64,000 bases of DNA from Sphaerulina vaccinii. Its lineage: Eukaryota; Ascomycota; Dothideomycetes; Mycosphaerellales; Mycosphaerellaceae. The DNA lies in NCBI GenBank assembly GCA_022570795.1, contig JAKUDP010000003.1:868001-932000 (forward strand). The letters run 5' to 3'. Below the pieces are notes generated by a model. That model ran no database searches, was not told the DNA's origin, and worked only from the letters and a program-made list of their open reading frames with translations. This document shows, one piece after another, positions 1 through 11,155 of this stretch. A program made the translations under genes and the position numbers. Every line of letters begins with the position of its first letter. The first letter of the stretch is position 1.

Positions 1-349
1 TTAGCTTTTTGTAGCTTTGCTTTAATCTTCGAGCTATATCGGTTGCTACTAGCACCTCTCTTTTAGAAAGCGCGCCCCGAGCTTCTCTTATATATACTAC
101 TAGCTCTAGATTGAATCTATAAAGCTCTATAAATAGAGACTTTTTAGAAAGCGAATAAGTACTATTATTATAGGCAAACTTAGCCTATACTAATAGCTCT
201 ACCTAGTCGTTCTACTACTTACTATAGTAGATACGTAGGTATATTTTAAGCGTTTGGTTCGTATACTTAGTCTAACTATTAGTCTAAGGATAGAAGGCTA
301 TACTTAGCCTACGCTTTACCTGCGCTTTATAGTAGAAGTCCGACTAGAA

Positions 350-577
350 CTAGCTAGTAAAAACCGAACCTCTATTACTTACAATTCCAGATAGTATACT
401 ATAGTAACAAACTACTTCCCTATATAGGATGTCGACAAGGTCGATACTTATATATTTCTTAGTAGTAGGTATAAAGATATATATTTTAGTATAGTAGTCG
501 ACGATTATAAGAATCGTATTATATATACGGCTATCTCGCTTGCTTAGAGGAAGGTCTATAATAAAGTCCCAGGTCAA
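350..577 (-). pseudogene. Gypsy integrase core remnant
   Basis: A 75-residue open stretch reads as the start of a Ty3/Gypsy integrase catalytic core. WDFIIDLPLSK near its start holds the first catalytic Asp, and SILSGIVSNRGSVFTS holds the second Asp region, where family members usually have GIVSDRGSVFTS. The Asp-to-Asn change (SNRG for SDRG) is what a G-to-A change on this strand gives, consistent with RIP on the complement. Integrase would insert retroelement cDNA into the chromosome. Neighbouring frames continue the domain in both directions but with stops. This is the only ORF of its size in the first 9 kb, so it is a chance survivor and not a gene. Confidence 0.85.
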
Positions 578-2049
578 TTCTTAGAATAGCCTATCTAGTA
601 GTAGTAGTATAGTTAACTCGCTATAGGGACGATAGCGACGCGCTTTGGCCTTCTAGTAATAACTATAGATCTCGACATAACTAGCGATATTCTTACTTAT
701 TTGTAGCTACTAGTACTTCCGACGTATAAAGGCAATAGTCTTATTCTTGCCGAAGTAGCTAGTAAGGAGATTGTCGTAATATATATATATTACCTAAGTA
801 CGCAATACGTAGTCCTTTAGTATATATAAAGCTTTTTTAAACTACAAGTTCCCTTCTTTAGTAATAAGCGCTTCGCCTATACTACTATTGCTTATAGCCT
901 TATTATAGGCCTCTCGAGCTAAAGGCTCTAACTAGATAAGTAACTTTGTCTAATCTAGTACTAAGTTAGAAACATTAGTTGTATATAGCTGCTCTTAAGC
1001 TATAATTGTAGCTACTATGCGAGCTAGTAGCAATATACCTATATACTTCTCTGCTAGCTATTGGTAAATAAGCCTTTATAAAGTAGGTACTACTTGTTCT
1101 ACTAGTATTTCTAAGTAGGTAGAAAGAGACCTTATACTATAGATAGGGCCTCTATAGGATATTTGCTCTCTACTAAGCGCAGTATATATAGTACGAATAT
1201 AGCGTATACTCGGATTGCTTGTATCTTATATACTAGGCAAGTATATAAGTATATCCTATACTTGTAGTTTACTCTATAAGGTAGGTAGGAGAGTAGTAAC
1301 TTATTACTCCTCTATAGTATAGTTACTACGTCTCGAGGGTATATTAGCTAGGTTGCAAGTTCCTACCTAATATATAATAGTAAAGTTAAAGGCTATAAAA
1401 AAAATTGCCTAGTAGGCCTAATAACCTATTAGTTTCTTTATACCTATAAACCCTTGGAAGTTCGTATAGTCGACGAGTATATTAATTATATATAGAGCGC
1501 TCTCAAGGTATAGCTGCTATATCTTAAACAACTCTATAACTACTAGTAGTTCTTAATTATATATTTTATAATTATACTCTACTAGAATTATCTTTCTTAA
1601 ATAGAAGGTAATAGAATACTATTCTAATCCAAATAACTAGCTAAGAATACTAGTAATTGTAAACTTAGATATATTACTCTTAATATATAAGCGTAGCGTA
1701 GAGTTAAAGTACTTTAATAGAGGAGCTATTTAAAACCTCTTCTTAATTTCCTAGAATATATACTTTTCGGCTATGCCCTACTAGATAGGTCTAGGCTTCT
1801 TGCCTTTTACTACTCTTTTAGATAGTACTATAAGCACTATTATAATTTGCGAGTATTCGAAGATAAATCTCTAATAAAAGTTAGTAAATCTAAGAAAAGA
1901 CTAAACTTCTATTAAAGTAGTAGGCCTTAGCTACGTAGCAATTATATCTACCCTACTCTTATCTATCTTTATGCTATCGGTAGTAACTACAAAGCTAAGG
2001 AAGTTAACCTCTTACTAGAAGAACTTGTACTTGGACCTCTAGGTATATA

Positions 2050-2720
2050 GACTGAACTTCTAGAAGCGCTTAAGCACCTTATATACGTCTTGCACGTGCT
2101 ACTTATATATCTTACTATAGATAAGGATATTATCTAGATATACTATATAAATAATATCGACCAAACCTACTAAAGTATAGTTAATATAAGCCTAGAAGGT
2201 TGTAGGGGTATTAGTAAGCCCAAAAGGTATAACCTTGTACTAGAAGTAGCTATAACATATATAGAACATAGTCTTCTAGTAGTCGCTTAGCTTGATTCTA
2301 ATATAATAGTATATATTAGCAAGATCTAGGGTCGTAAACCAATTAGCGCCTATAAGCCGATTAAGCGTCTTGCTAATAAGTAGTAGAGGGTATCGATTCT
2401 TAATTGTAATCTTATTAAGACCTCTATAGTCTATATATAGTCTAAGCTTGCTATCTTTCTTAGGAACAAATAGGATAGGCGTACCCGCTTTGCTTATAGA
2501 GCGCTTAATCTAGTCGTGTTCTAGCCTAGCCTTAATATAGGCTTAGAGCTCCTTAAGTTCCTTTCTAGACTAGTAGTATAGTAGTTAGAATAGTAGAATA
2601 GTACTATTGCGCAGGTTAATCGCATACTCTACGCTATCGATAGGCTTGCTCCTTATTTCCTCTATAGAATTAAGGACATTATTAAACTAATATTAGTATA
2701 GGAGGTAGTGCTATACTATC
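2050..2720 (-). pseudogene. Gypsy reverse transcriptase remnant
   Basis: Minus-strand reading through stops gives the Gypsy RT landmarks in order: AGTPILFVPKKDSKLRL near 2440-2500, the YRGLN box just after it, NRYPL, then LTRPFGL-like VIPFGLTN near 2210-2240, and the catalytic box as YLDNILIYS at about 2113-2142. Active elements carry YLDD at the last position; here the second Asp is Asn, again a G-to-A change. At least six in-frame stops interrupt the domain. The RT would copy element RNA into cDNA, but this copy is inactive. Confidence 0.82.
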
Positions 2721-3319
2721 TTTAGCTACAAGTATAGTATATATATAAGGTGCTTTCTTTAGATCCTTAAAAAACTCCTTAGCATTATAGATAGTAACTT
2801 TCTCGAAGCTATCTCTATAGTACTACTCGTCTGTCGTACTATCGATACGCACTCGCTAAGTATATTACTATACCTAACTAAGAATAAGGTTAGGCTTAGG
2901 TATATTATATATATAGAATATACTACCTATAATATATTCGACCTCTATAGAGTCTATAATTTGTATATAGATATAGTATGCCCTATAGTAATAACCTAGT
3001 TCTCCTATATAGGAGGTCGCTAGTAGTAATACTATATTAGGCTATCGAGGAAGGTTGTATTATAAAATAAAAAATTTTATAATAATATTAATATCGGCGG
3101 CGTTGTTAAGTAGGCCAGTTGCGTCGATAAATTATTTATCTTATATCTCGACTACTACTTATATAGCCTTTGCCCTATTAACCTAAATAGGGAGGTAGCC
3201 TTTACTACTTAGTTTAGTATCTAAAGGTTGTAGTCTTTCTTTAATACCTTTGCTTTTCCCTTGTTCTTAGGTATAGCGACCTTATAGACTACTAGCTCCT
3301 TATCTACTTTGCTATTTAG

Positions 3320-3560
3320 GTAGATAGAGTCGGTAGCAATATAACCCTTCTTTCTATAGCTATAATATATAAAGTAGGAGTAGTCTAGCTTAGATAATAA
3401 GGCCTTGCCTCGATTAATACTATTAGTATAATAAGACTTGCTTTTGTCCTTATGTCCCTTATACTTGTTAGTATTAGAGCGCTTGCGCTTTAACTTCTTA
3501 TACTTGTGCTCTCGATCTTAAGTAGAGTTGCTATAGCGAGGAATAGTATTATTAGCCTAT
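3320..3560 (-). pseudogene. Gypsy gag zinc-knuckle remnant
   Basis: The minus strand encodes a basic stretch (KYKKLKRKRSNTNKYKGH) followed by YYSYRKKGYIATDS. In Gypsy gag the equivalent is a CCHC zinc knuckle of form CxxCxxxGHxxxxC. The cysteines read as Tyr or Ser and the His reads as Tyr, so the metal-binding residues have gone through both TGY-to-TAY and CAY-to-TAY changes. That implies RIP acted on both DNA strands. The domain would normally package element RNA. Confidence 0.7.
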
Positions 3561-4599
3561 TCTAAGCGCCTTACTAATATAATAAGATCGGCTTGCTTGT
3601 ATAGAATAGAATAGCTCTTAATAATCTCTCTATAGAGGGATAGCTTTAGCTTTATAAGAAGGTAGCGAACTAACTACGTTTCGCTATAGTCTCCTAGCTA
3701 GGCCTCTATATAACTAAGGTTAGTAGCAAAGAAGCAAATACTCTAGTTGTCTCCCTACCTAGCCTAGTTATACTCGATTATAATAAGTATTAGGCAATTT
3801 GCCTAGTTACTAATAATACTATAGACCTAGGTCTTAAACTAGTTCTAAGTATAGTAAGCTAGAAGCAAGTCTTTATACTTGTTATACTAGGTCTCCTATA
3901 CCTTGCCTATAAGCTATATAATAGTATATAGGACTTTCTCTTAATTAGACTTGAAGTTATACTTAGTAATAGCAAAGTTAACTTTATAGGTATAAAGGAA
4001 CTCTCGAGCTTCCTTATCTATATAGCCTTAGTATAGCTTAGAGTCGCAAATCTTAATACTATAATACGTACCCGAAACGCTAGTAACTAGAGCGCTACTC
4101 GTAGTCTCTTCGAAGTTATTATCTAGAAGAGGCTTAGTAGAGGTATATATAGGTATAATACTTAAGTTACCGAGTTCTCTATAAAGAGCTTTATTCTTAT
4201 AAGTTGCTTGTAATATACGAGCTTCTTCTTAGAGGATAGCGTTCTTAGCTTCGAGGTTAATATAAAGCTACTATATAATAGCTATAGCTTTAGCATCCTC
4301 TTTATTAAAGCCGTTATTGTTACTATTATTAGCTCGTCTAGAGGCGCTAGTTATATCGACGTTGTTGCCTTTATCCGGTTGCTAAGTCTTATTAGAGATA
4401 TCTCTAATATAGCCTAGCTACTCGCTATATACGGGACGCTACTTCGGAGCTATTATAGCCTCTATAGATCGCTACTTTTTAAGAAGAAAAAAGAATTAGA
4501 AATATAAGAGTAGGGGTATATAGCAATATATAGAGCGCTAGTTAATAAGAGTATTAGTTGTATAAACTAATTCTTACCTCTATAAAGAATATAGGAGCC

Positions 4600-7500
4600 C
4601 TTAGAGTTATAGGGCAACTACGTACTATATGCGCTCTACCCTCGGGACTAAGAGTATAGGATTGCCTAGCAATCTAGATTCTCTTTTCGGAGTCAAGATA
4701 CTATATCCTTAGACCTAGCTCTTATACTAAGCCGCGAATATTGCCCTTTTCGAGTTAATTATTAATCTACTTCTTAATAACTTTATTCTTATATTAAGAT
4801 ATAGGGTAGAGGCGTTTAAAGGGTAGAATAGTACCGTCTTTAAGCTTAATTATATAGTTGATACTAGGTCTATATAGTAGAAGCTTTTCTACTTCTCTCT
4901 AGTCGAATAGGGCTATAAAGTCTTAGAACTCCTTTAGTAGTATATTCTTAACTATATTATAAATAGTTAGGTTTGTCGTACTAGTTATAAACTTCTTATA
5001 GTCTACTATAGCTATAGTATATACTCGTGCCTAGTAAGTATATTTATCGATAACTATAGCTACTAATCTACTATAGTAGGTAAAAGCTTTCCCTACCTTT
5101 ATAGTATAAGTAGTTAGCCTATCTAAGAGTATCTATTTCTACTTATCCTAACTAACTATCTATATAGTATAAATCTTAGTACCTTTCTATTATAATATAT
5201 ATTATAGTATTATAGGGCTAATCTCTATAATATCTAGTATATCTACGTCTATAGCTTTCTCCTTATATATGTAAGTATATATAGTTGCTAGAAAGCTTTA
5301 TACTAAAGTATATTTATAGTTAATCTTATATAAGGTAGAGTCTAGTATTATTCTATCTTCTACCTATATAATACTTAGTTAATATTAGTCGAACTACCTA
5401 TAACTAAGGACTATATTATAGTCCGGATCTAGCTTAGTAACAAAAGCGTAGAACTATTCGAGGTAGCCTCTAATATTAAAGTTTATCTTTGCAACATACT
5501 CGATATCTACTAAAGCTTGTTCGCTAGTAGCTAGTCCGAGCCGCCTAGCTTGTTCGAGAGGGATAAGAGTAAAGTATTATTTATATTTATATATAAAGGA
5601 TAAATTAATATAATAAGAGTTAGCTCTATAATTAAGGTAAAGTCTAGTATTCTAATTGTTAGCTATACTATCTATAATAATATACTCTATAATCTCTAGT
5701 AATATACCTAGTAATTCTACTATTTCTATCTCCTTTTAGATAGTAGCAGAAAGCGCCTTTAGCTTCGTTAATTTATTATAACCTCTACTTGTCGTACTTA
5801 AGTAGAGGTCTTGCTATTTCCCTAACTACTATTATTAGTTTTAGAGCTACTATTAGTACTTATAGTATTAGCGTATAGTAGTATCTAGTACTTCTTAAAG
5901 ACGCAAGCTAGATTACAACTATAGTAACTATACTCGTAGTAGCGTAGGTAGTAACTACTCTAAATAAGTTTAAAGCGCTTATTATTAGTAAGTAGCTTTA
6001 GATTCTTAAACTTCTCTAGTAGATCGGAGTATAGAAGCAGGCTGCTATTATTATTATTATTGCTGCCTCTACTATTAGAACCTCTACGACCTCTATACTA
6101 ACCTCCGCTACTACCTCGGTTTCCTCTACTACTATAATTATTATTATTATCGGTATAAGCTAGCTTATTCGCGTCGAGCCGAGCGAAGCTATCCTAGATA
6201 TTATATAGGCAATCTATTAACTCCTTAAGAGTATAGAATATAGAGCTATTAATTAGATAATTACTATAGTAGTAGTTAAGAGAGCCTTCGAGTAGCTACT
6301 TCTCGGACTCGGCTATAAGATAAATATAAGTATAGCACTTCTAGAACTTAGTATAGTAAGTACTAAATAACTCCTTGTTTCTTTACTTAAGTATAGACAA
6401 CTTGTAGAATAAATAGTTAGCTTAGTTATACTAGCTATAGCGCTCGGTTATATACTCTAGTATCTTATCGAGAGACTTAAAAGGGTCGATAGTAGCTCGC
6501 TTGTTAATATAGAAGAGGATGCGTAGGTTAAGAAGTTACTATATATCTAGCTTAGTAAAGCTATAAACGTAGGCAAGTAATAAGTTAATATTATAGAAGG
6601 TACTACTACTAACCTTGTTCTCGATATCGCGTATCTACTTATTAAAGGCTAGCTCTCTATTATTGCCGAACTTGTCTAGTATATAGATATCGCGACTACC
6701 TTTAATAGTAAGGACCTATCTATTATTATACTAAGTAAAGTTCGACGCGCTAGATTAGGCGCTTAGAGTATTACTATTATTAATATAGCGACTACGTCCT
6801 TGCTAGAGGAGGTCTCTATTAGGACTATAGGTATCTTCTTTATAGCGTCTAATATAAAGTAAATATAATAAGCTATTATAGTAGCTACAAGGTCTAGATT
6901 ACGAGTATAAGTTATAGTAGCCTCGACCTTTAGAGGAATCTCCTCTACCTCTACCTCCGCTGCTACTACTAGTACTAGTACTAGTACTATTAGCTAGTAG
7001 GCGGCTATGCGAGAAGAGGCTCAAGTTATAATAAGAGAGCTACTAGATATACTCCTCGAGTTCCTTATTCTTCTAAGTAATATCTATAATATTATTATAT
7101 AAGATACTAAGCTCGAGTAAAGTTTCTTAACTAGCCTTAGCTTCTTAAGCCTCTAATTAATTAACCTTCTTTTATAGTTTATTAGATAGATTCTTATAGA
7201 AGTCCTTATATTACTTAATACCTTCTATATCCTTTTTTAACTCGGCTATAAAAGCTTTACTATTATTATTAATAATATTGCCGAGTTTTCTATTAATTAT
7301 ATCCTATAGTCGCTATACCTTAGTTGTAGCTATATCCTTCTCTATAACTAAAGCGTCCTTTTCGGTACTTAGCGTCTCTTTCTTAGTACTTAAAGTATCT
7401 CTCTTAGACTCGAGTCTATCGTACTAGGCGACTATATCCTTATTCTTCTATTAATTAAGTTCGTTAGCTTCCTAAACAACTACTAACTAGTTTAGAGCTA

Positions 7501-7900
7501 GCTTGTAGTTATAGAAGATATTATAAAGTATATTATATATACCCTCTAGTACTATCTTAGTAATATCTCGAAGCTTAAAAAGAGATAGACTCTTAAAAAG
7601 AGCAATTTCTAATATAACTTTCTTGCTAGCTACGTCGGCAAAAGTAATCTAAGTATAGTCTTTGTTAAACAAGTTATTATACTTATAGATAATATACTCG
7701 AGGAAGTTAAGACTATTTTTAAAGTTAGGCTCTTTTTTAATTATTAAGAGCTTGTTAGCAATCTCCTACTACTATTAGTAGAGTATATCGGCGTACTAGT
7801 AGAATACGTCGCCTTCTAGTTAGCGACCTTAGGTTTGAGAATCTATATTAGTAGCTCCAAAAAGCAATTTGCAATTAAGAATAGATGCGCATAGATTGAG
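4600..7900 (-). mobile_element. Degenerate Gypsy-like retroelement, copy 2 (truncated)
   Basis: On the minus strand, 5900-6200 encodes a low-complexity Asn/Ser/Arg/Gly-rich stretch (SSRGNRGSSGG and RGRRGSNSRGSNNN) typical of a retroelement gag tail before a zinc knuckle. Downstream, at about 4730-4900, LKDGTILPFKRLYPIS and LEKGNIRG read as the N-terminal entry of a Gypsy RT. Reading then stops matching RT near 4700, so this copy seems to end there and to abut copy 1. Gag would extend from about 7900 to 5800. The limits are approximate and no LTRs were identified. Many stops are present throughout. Confidence 0.6.
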
Positions 7901-8149
7901 ACTACGAGCGCCTAGCAGATCGCTATTAAGTCTCGCTATATTAAGGTGGCTCGACTCGACTAATAACTAAGGTCTATAACTACTATAGTAACTATAACCT
8001 TAACTAAGAACTATAATTTTACTATAGGCGCGCTTTTGCTAGAGCTACTTCAAGTTCGTACTTTTAGTATAAGACATATTCTAAATGCGGCGTTAACTAT
8101 AACTATAACTAGGAACTATATACTATAAGTAAGGTCTATAAAGTATAAT

Positions 8150-9145
8150 ATTATAAATAGTAGTATAGTAAATTAGGTTATAGACAAAGTATCTAAAAGA
8201 AGTATAAGAGCACAAATAAGTAAGTATAAGAAAAGTGCCAAGCGCGCTAGCCGCATCGGGCCTAGCTATATATATATAATAGTTATAAGTAAATATAGGT
8301 AGGTAGGTAGATATCGAGTTATAATAAGAGGTTACTTAGCTAGTAGAAACTTAAGGAATAGATATATATTAAGTACTACTAGAAGGTTATTCGAAGATAG
8401 CTTAAAGAAAAAAGTTACTTATATTATAAGAGCTACTAGAGCTAGTAGATAAAGGAATTAACTCGTATAGACTATAGAACCTTTACTAGATAAATAAGAT
8501 ATAAACTATTAAGTTAGTAGAAGCTTATAAGGTTTAGCGACGAAATATATTGCGCTATAGGCAAAGAAAACAACTATAGAATTACTCGTATATAGTAGGA
8601 GCTATACGAGCCTTTCTATACTTAATATAAGTTATAGAATAATAAGACGACTCTATACTACTAGGCTACTATTAGCTAGAACTATAAGAGCGCGCTATAC
8701 CTCTATTAGGAAGGTAAAGGAGCTAGCAATCTTATAATAAATTAATATATTAATATACTTAATAATACCTACCTCCCTAATAAGACTATAGCTAGATATA
8801 CTAGCAAATACTAAGTTTTAGAGGAAGATAATAACTCTATATATAGCAACGCGTCTGCAAGAAATAGAGCGCATATATAGAAAGATAGCTATAAAATAAA
8901 GTACTATACTAACTATACTTATAGCCCTAGTCTATTAATTATCGAGACAATCTAGTATATATTAAAGTAATATATTTGCAAGTACTACTTCCTTAATAGC
9001 TACAAGGATTAGGAAGATCTAAAGGGCATTATATAGCTAATATAGAGTAAGATAACATACGAGGAGATTAATAAGCTAGTCCTTTAGATATATAAGTAAT
9101 TAGATATAGTACTAGATTATAATAGCTCTATAATATAGTTTTAAG
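8150..9145 (+). mobile_element. Degenerate Tc1/mariner-type DNA transposon
   Basis: Plus-strand reading through RIP stops gives the landmarks of a fungal Tc1/mariner DDE transposase in order. These are RFSDEIYCAIG near 8530-8560 (first Asp), a region resembling GERYEP around 8600, LYYQATIS-type sequence near 8660, VLEEDNNSIYSN near 8820-8855 (second Asp, usual form LEEDGDSGHG), then YSPSLLIIETI near 8920-8955 where active copies have SPDLxPIE, and a tail (KITYEEINKLVLQ) ending near 9145. The third acidic residue of the SPDL box reads as Ser, so catalysis is lost. The strand is opposite to the two retroelements. Terminal inverted repeats were not found by eye. The upstream limit is approximate. 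Confidence 0.72.
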
Positions 9146-9165
9146 TATACGATAGTAAATCAAAG

Positions 9166-9599
9166 CCAACAACACCTTCTAAAAGCTTCATTTTCTTCTA
9201 TATGTCGTAGTATCTATATAGGAACAGTATGGACCATGTTCTAGTACTAATAAGGTGAAGAAATGGTCTTTGATGTTCGCTAAGGCCGAAACTGCCACTT
9301 CCACGGTCACGTAGCCTGGCTGTTTTCACATTAAGTTCCGACATATTCAACACCAACACATCAGCCACTACATGTCATGTGTGAGTCTTACATCAACGTG
9401 TCGTGGTTTGGTCGTACATAGCGGAGATTTCTTGCTACTCCCCTGCTACTCGTAGTCACAAGGTGACGATCCCTCCACTCAAGCTCCGTCATAGCACTTT
9501 CAGTAGGTGTGCTACAGCACTGCACATGCAGTCTTGGAGGTTACATCTCTTTTCTTGATCCTGTTCGACGAACAACTGACTTCCAGGCATATATCAATC
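9166..9599. other. Intergenic stretch between RIP block and first gene
   Basis: Normal base composition resumes here. I see no conserved coding sequence, RNA gene or repeat. It presumably holds the promoter of the gene starting at 9600. Confidence 0.5.
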
Positions 9600-10118
9600 A
9601 TGAGTGCTGAAAATGCTCAATCTTCCAGTAAGGAGCAACAGCCTCAAATCGACAAGAAACAACCTACGGACCAAGCACAGAGAGCAGAGAAACCAAATCG
9701 ACAGCATATACCCGACCAAGCTCCCGTACAAGGCAAGAATATGGACAAGCTTCTGAACAAGGTTCCAAATATGGCGCCTGCAGGTGCGCTTGGCACAGAA
9801 ACAAAGGGTATGTTTCTTCTCCTTCATTCAGTTCCATGCTAACCTAGACGATCAGGTCCTCTCTCAGCAGTCGGCGACCCTCTCGGACAGATCCTAAACT
9901 ATGGCCTCAAGCCTCTAGGCCATGTCACTGGTGCTATTGGCAATCCTAATGGTGAAGCACTACTCAAGGTTCGCCGTGTGGCAGAGCATGAAGGTGTCGC
10001 AGATGGGGAGCCCAAGTTCTTGCCACATCAGGATAATGGCAAGCCGGACTCAGAATTGCCTGGTGGAGTAAGGATTGGAGGAAAGAAGCAGGACGGGGAG
10101 AATCCACTGGGCTTGTAG
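9600..10118 (+). CDS. Small hydrophilic hypothetical protein, two exons
   Basis: Model: exon 9600-9807, intron 9808-9855 (48 bp, donor GTATGT, branch-like CTAAC, acceptor CAG), exon 9856-10118, giving 156 residues. The N-terminal half is very polar and rich in Gln, Lys and Asp (a run of about 50 residues with no hydrophobic segment). The C-terminal half is Gly/Pro-rich, with GDPLGQILNYGLKPLGHVTG and GNPNGEALLKV, and ends GKKQDGENPLGL. Without splicing the frame stops at 9840, and the intron join restores a coherent reading. I recognise the style of conserved short fungal proteins of unknown function but cannot name a domain. It is the first intact gene beside the RIP block. Confidence 0.7.
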
Positions 10119-10602
10119 TTGTTACAATAGGAGTTCAGAGGACCTAGGAGGAAGGGTGCAATAGTAATTCTCTATAAGGGCTTGTATGACATCGCGTATA
10201 AGGGCCACAGGTTTCTGAGCATCTTGTAGAACATCGTTGTAGGTCATATTATATTTAGGACACGTCCAAGAAGATCTGATAGGTGGGTCCTGGCTGACTC
10301 AGCATTCTGAGTGATGGAAATACACATTTTGCCATGGACCTCCTCACCGATTCCCACGACACCGCTCAAGATGAGTTTCGGAAAGCTGTACGCACGGAAC
10401 ACCTTTACACCCTTCGGCTACGCCAGAGAAATATTTGATCTTCCATCCTCGCCACCCTCAGCCTTCAAGTCTAAACCGTGCAAGCCGACGCGTCTTGCGC
10501 GTTATACCTGAATTGTTAGCACAATATACAGCAACATGGCAGTCGCCAAAGAACGATTCTTACCTCCTGGGAGCTATCCTCAAATTGACGCCAGCTGATA
10601 CA
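10119..10602. other. Intergenic stretch
   Basis: Short overlapping plus-strand ORFs (10311-10511, 10435-10854) look like chance readings with no domain or compositional support. Nothing else was seen. Confidence 0.45.
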
Positions 10603-10953
10603 TTATTCTTTCTCGTTTCCATCCTCCTCGTCGCTCTCAAAAGATGCAGCAAGCGATTGAAGCTCTCGTGTTCTAACATTGCGCATATAGCTCTTTTGTT
10701 TTGCTCCTACGAGCATTGGATCTCTGACCACACGGCCGCGATGGTACAGGGAATATATGCTCCATCCCAGGCCTACAAGGAAGCCTGCTCCAACGATGAC
10801 CAGAACAACATATCCGAACAAGACGCCGCCCATGATGATGGCTTTGCTGGTTGACAAGGAGTAAGAGCACAAAGGGATGAAATCGATTTGCTCTCCTGGA
10901 CAGGTCGACTGGACAGCGCTATATAAGTCATGCAAATGGCAACGCAAAACCAT
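10603..10953 (-). CDS. Possible small single-pass membrane protein
   Basis: Minus-strand ORF of up to 117 residues; the first real ATG is at 10953 and a second at 10833 begins MGGVLFGYVVLVIVGAG. From that second start the protein has one strong hydrophobic helix (about 25 residues, ending near SIYSLY), a basic stretch (HRGRVVRDPM), and an acidic tail ending FESDEEDGNEKE. That layout, helix then a charged cytosolic tail, is protein-like. The part upstream of MGGVL looks less coherent and may be untranslated or another exon. No family was recognised. Plus-strand ORFs over the same bases lack such organisation. Confidence 0.45.
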   Translation of the reverse strand: MVLRCHLHDLYSAVQSTCPGEQIDFIPLCSYSLSTSKAIIMGGVLFGYVVLVIVGAGFLVGLGWSIYSLYHRGRVVRDPMLVGAKQKSYMRNVRTRELQSLAASFESDEEDGNEKE

Positions 10954-11155
10954 CAATGGCCCGGGACTCGCAACAACAAGAACTCGAAACGTGGGTCAGG
11001 ATGCGAAGGATCTCCTATGATCGGCGCTGCTCAGAACGCTCATTGGACAGCCGCCGAAGCAGCCTATCACGTCTCTTCAGAAGTTTGAGTCGTGAGAATG
11101 TCAACAACTGGCTGACGTTCAGTGAACACTGTTCTCAGCACCATTCTCGGGACAC

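Larger units (their letters stand above)
1..4560 (-). mobile_element. Degenerate Ty3/Gypsy LTR retroelement, copy 1
   Basis: Read on the minus strand, remnants follow the Gypsy order: a gag zinc knuckle near 3320-3400, reverse transcriptase near 2050-2720, then integrase near 350-577. RNase H would lie between about 1600 and 2000 but I could not read it clearly. Every domain is broken by many stops of the type RIP makes (TAA/TAG from CAA/CAG, or TGG to TAG on this strand). LTRs could not be delimited by eye, so both outer limits are approximate and the right limit is a guess based on where the reading changes. The element cannot encode functional proteins. Confidence 0.8.
1..9165. repeat. RIP-mutated transposon block
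   Basis: The whole stretch is saturated with TA dinucleotides, while CA is strongly depleted. Stops occur every few codons in all frames, and only one ORF of 75 codons survives. This is the signature of repeat-induced point mutation, the fungal process that converts C to T (mainly at CpA) in duplicated DNA before meiosis. Protein-level remnants of two Gypsy elements and one Tc1/mariner element can still be read through the stops. Composition returns to normal over a few tens of bases near 9150-9170, so the edge is sharp. No intact host gene is visible. The left edge lies outside the window. Confidence 0.93.

Noticed and set aside
6030..6160. ATT/TAT-rich runs as a microsatellite
   Set aside because: They fall in the retroelement gag coding for Asn-rich sequence and are better explained by that plus RIP.
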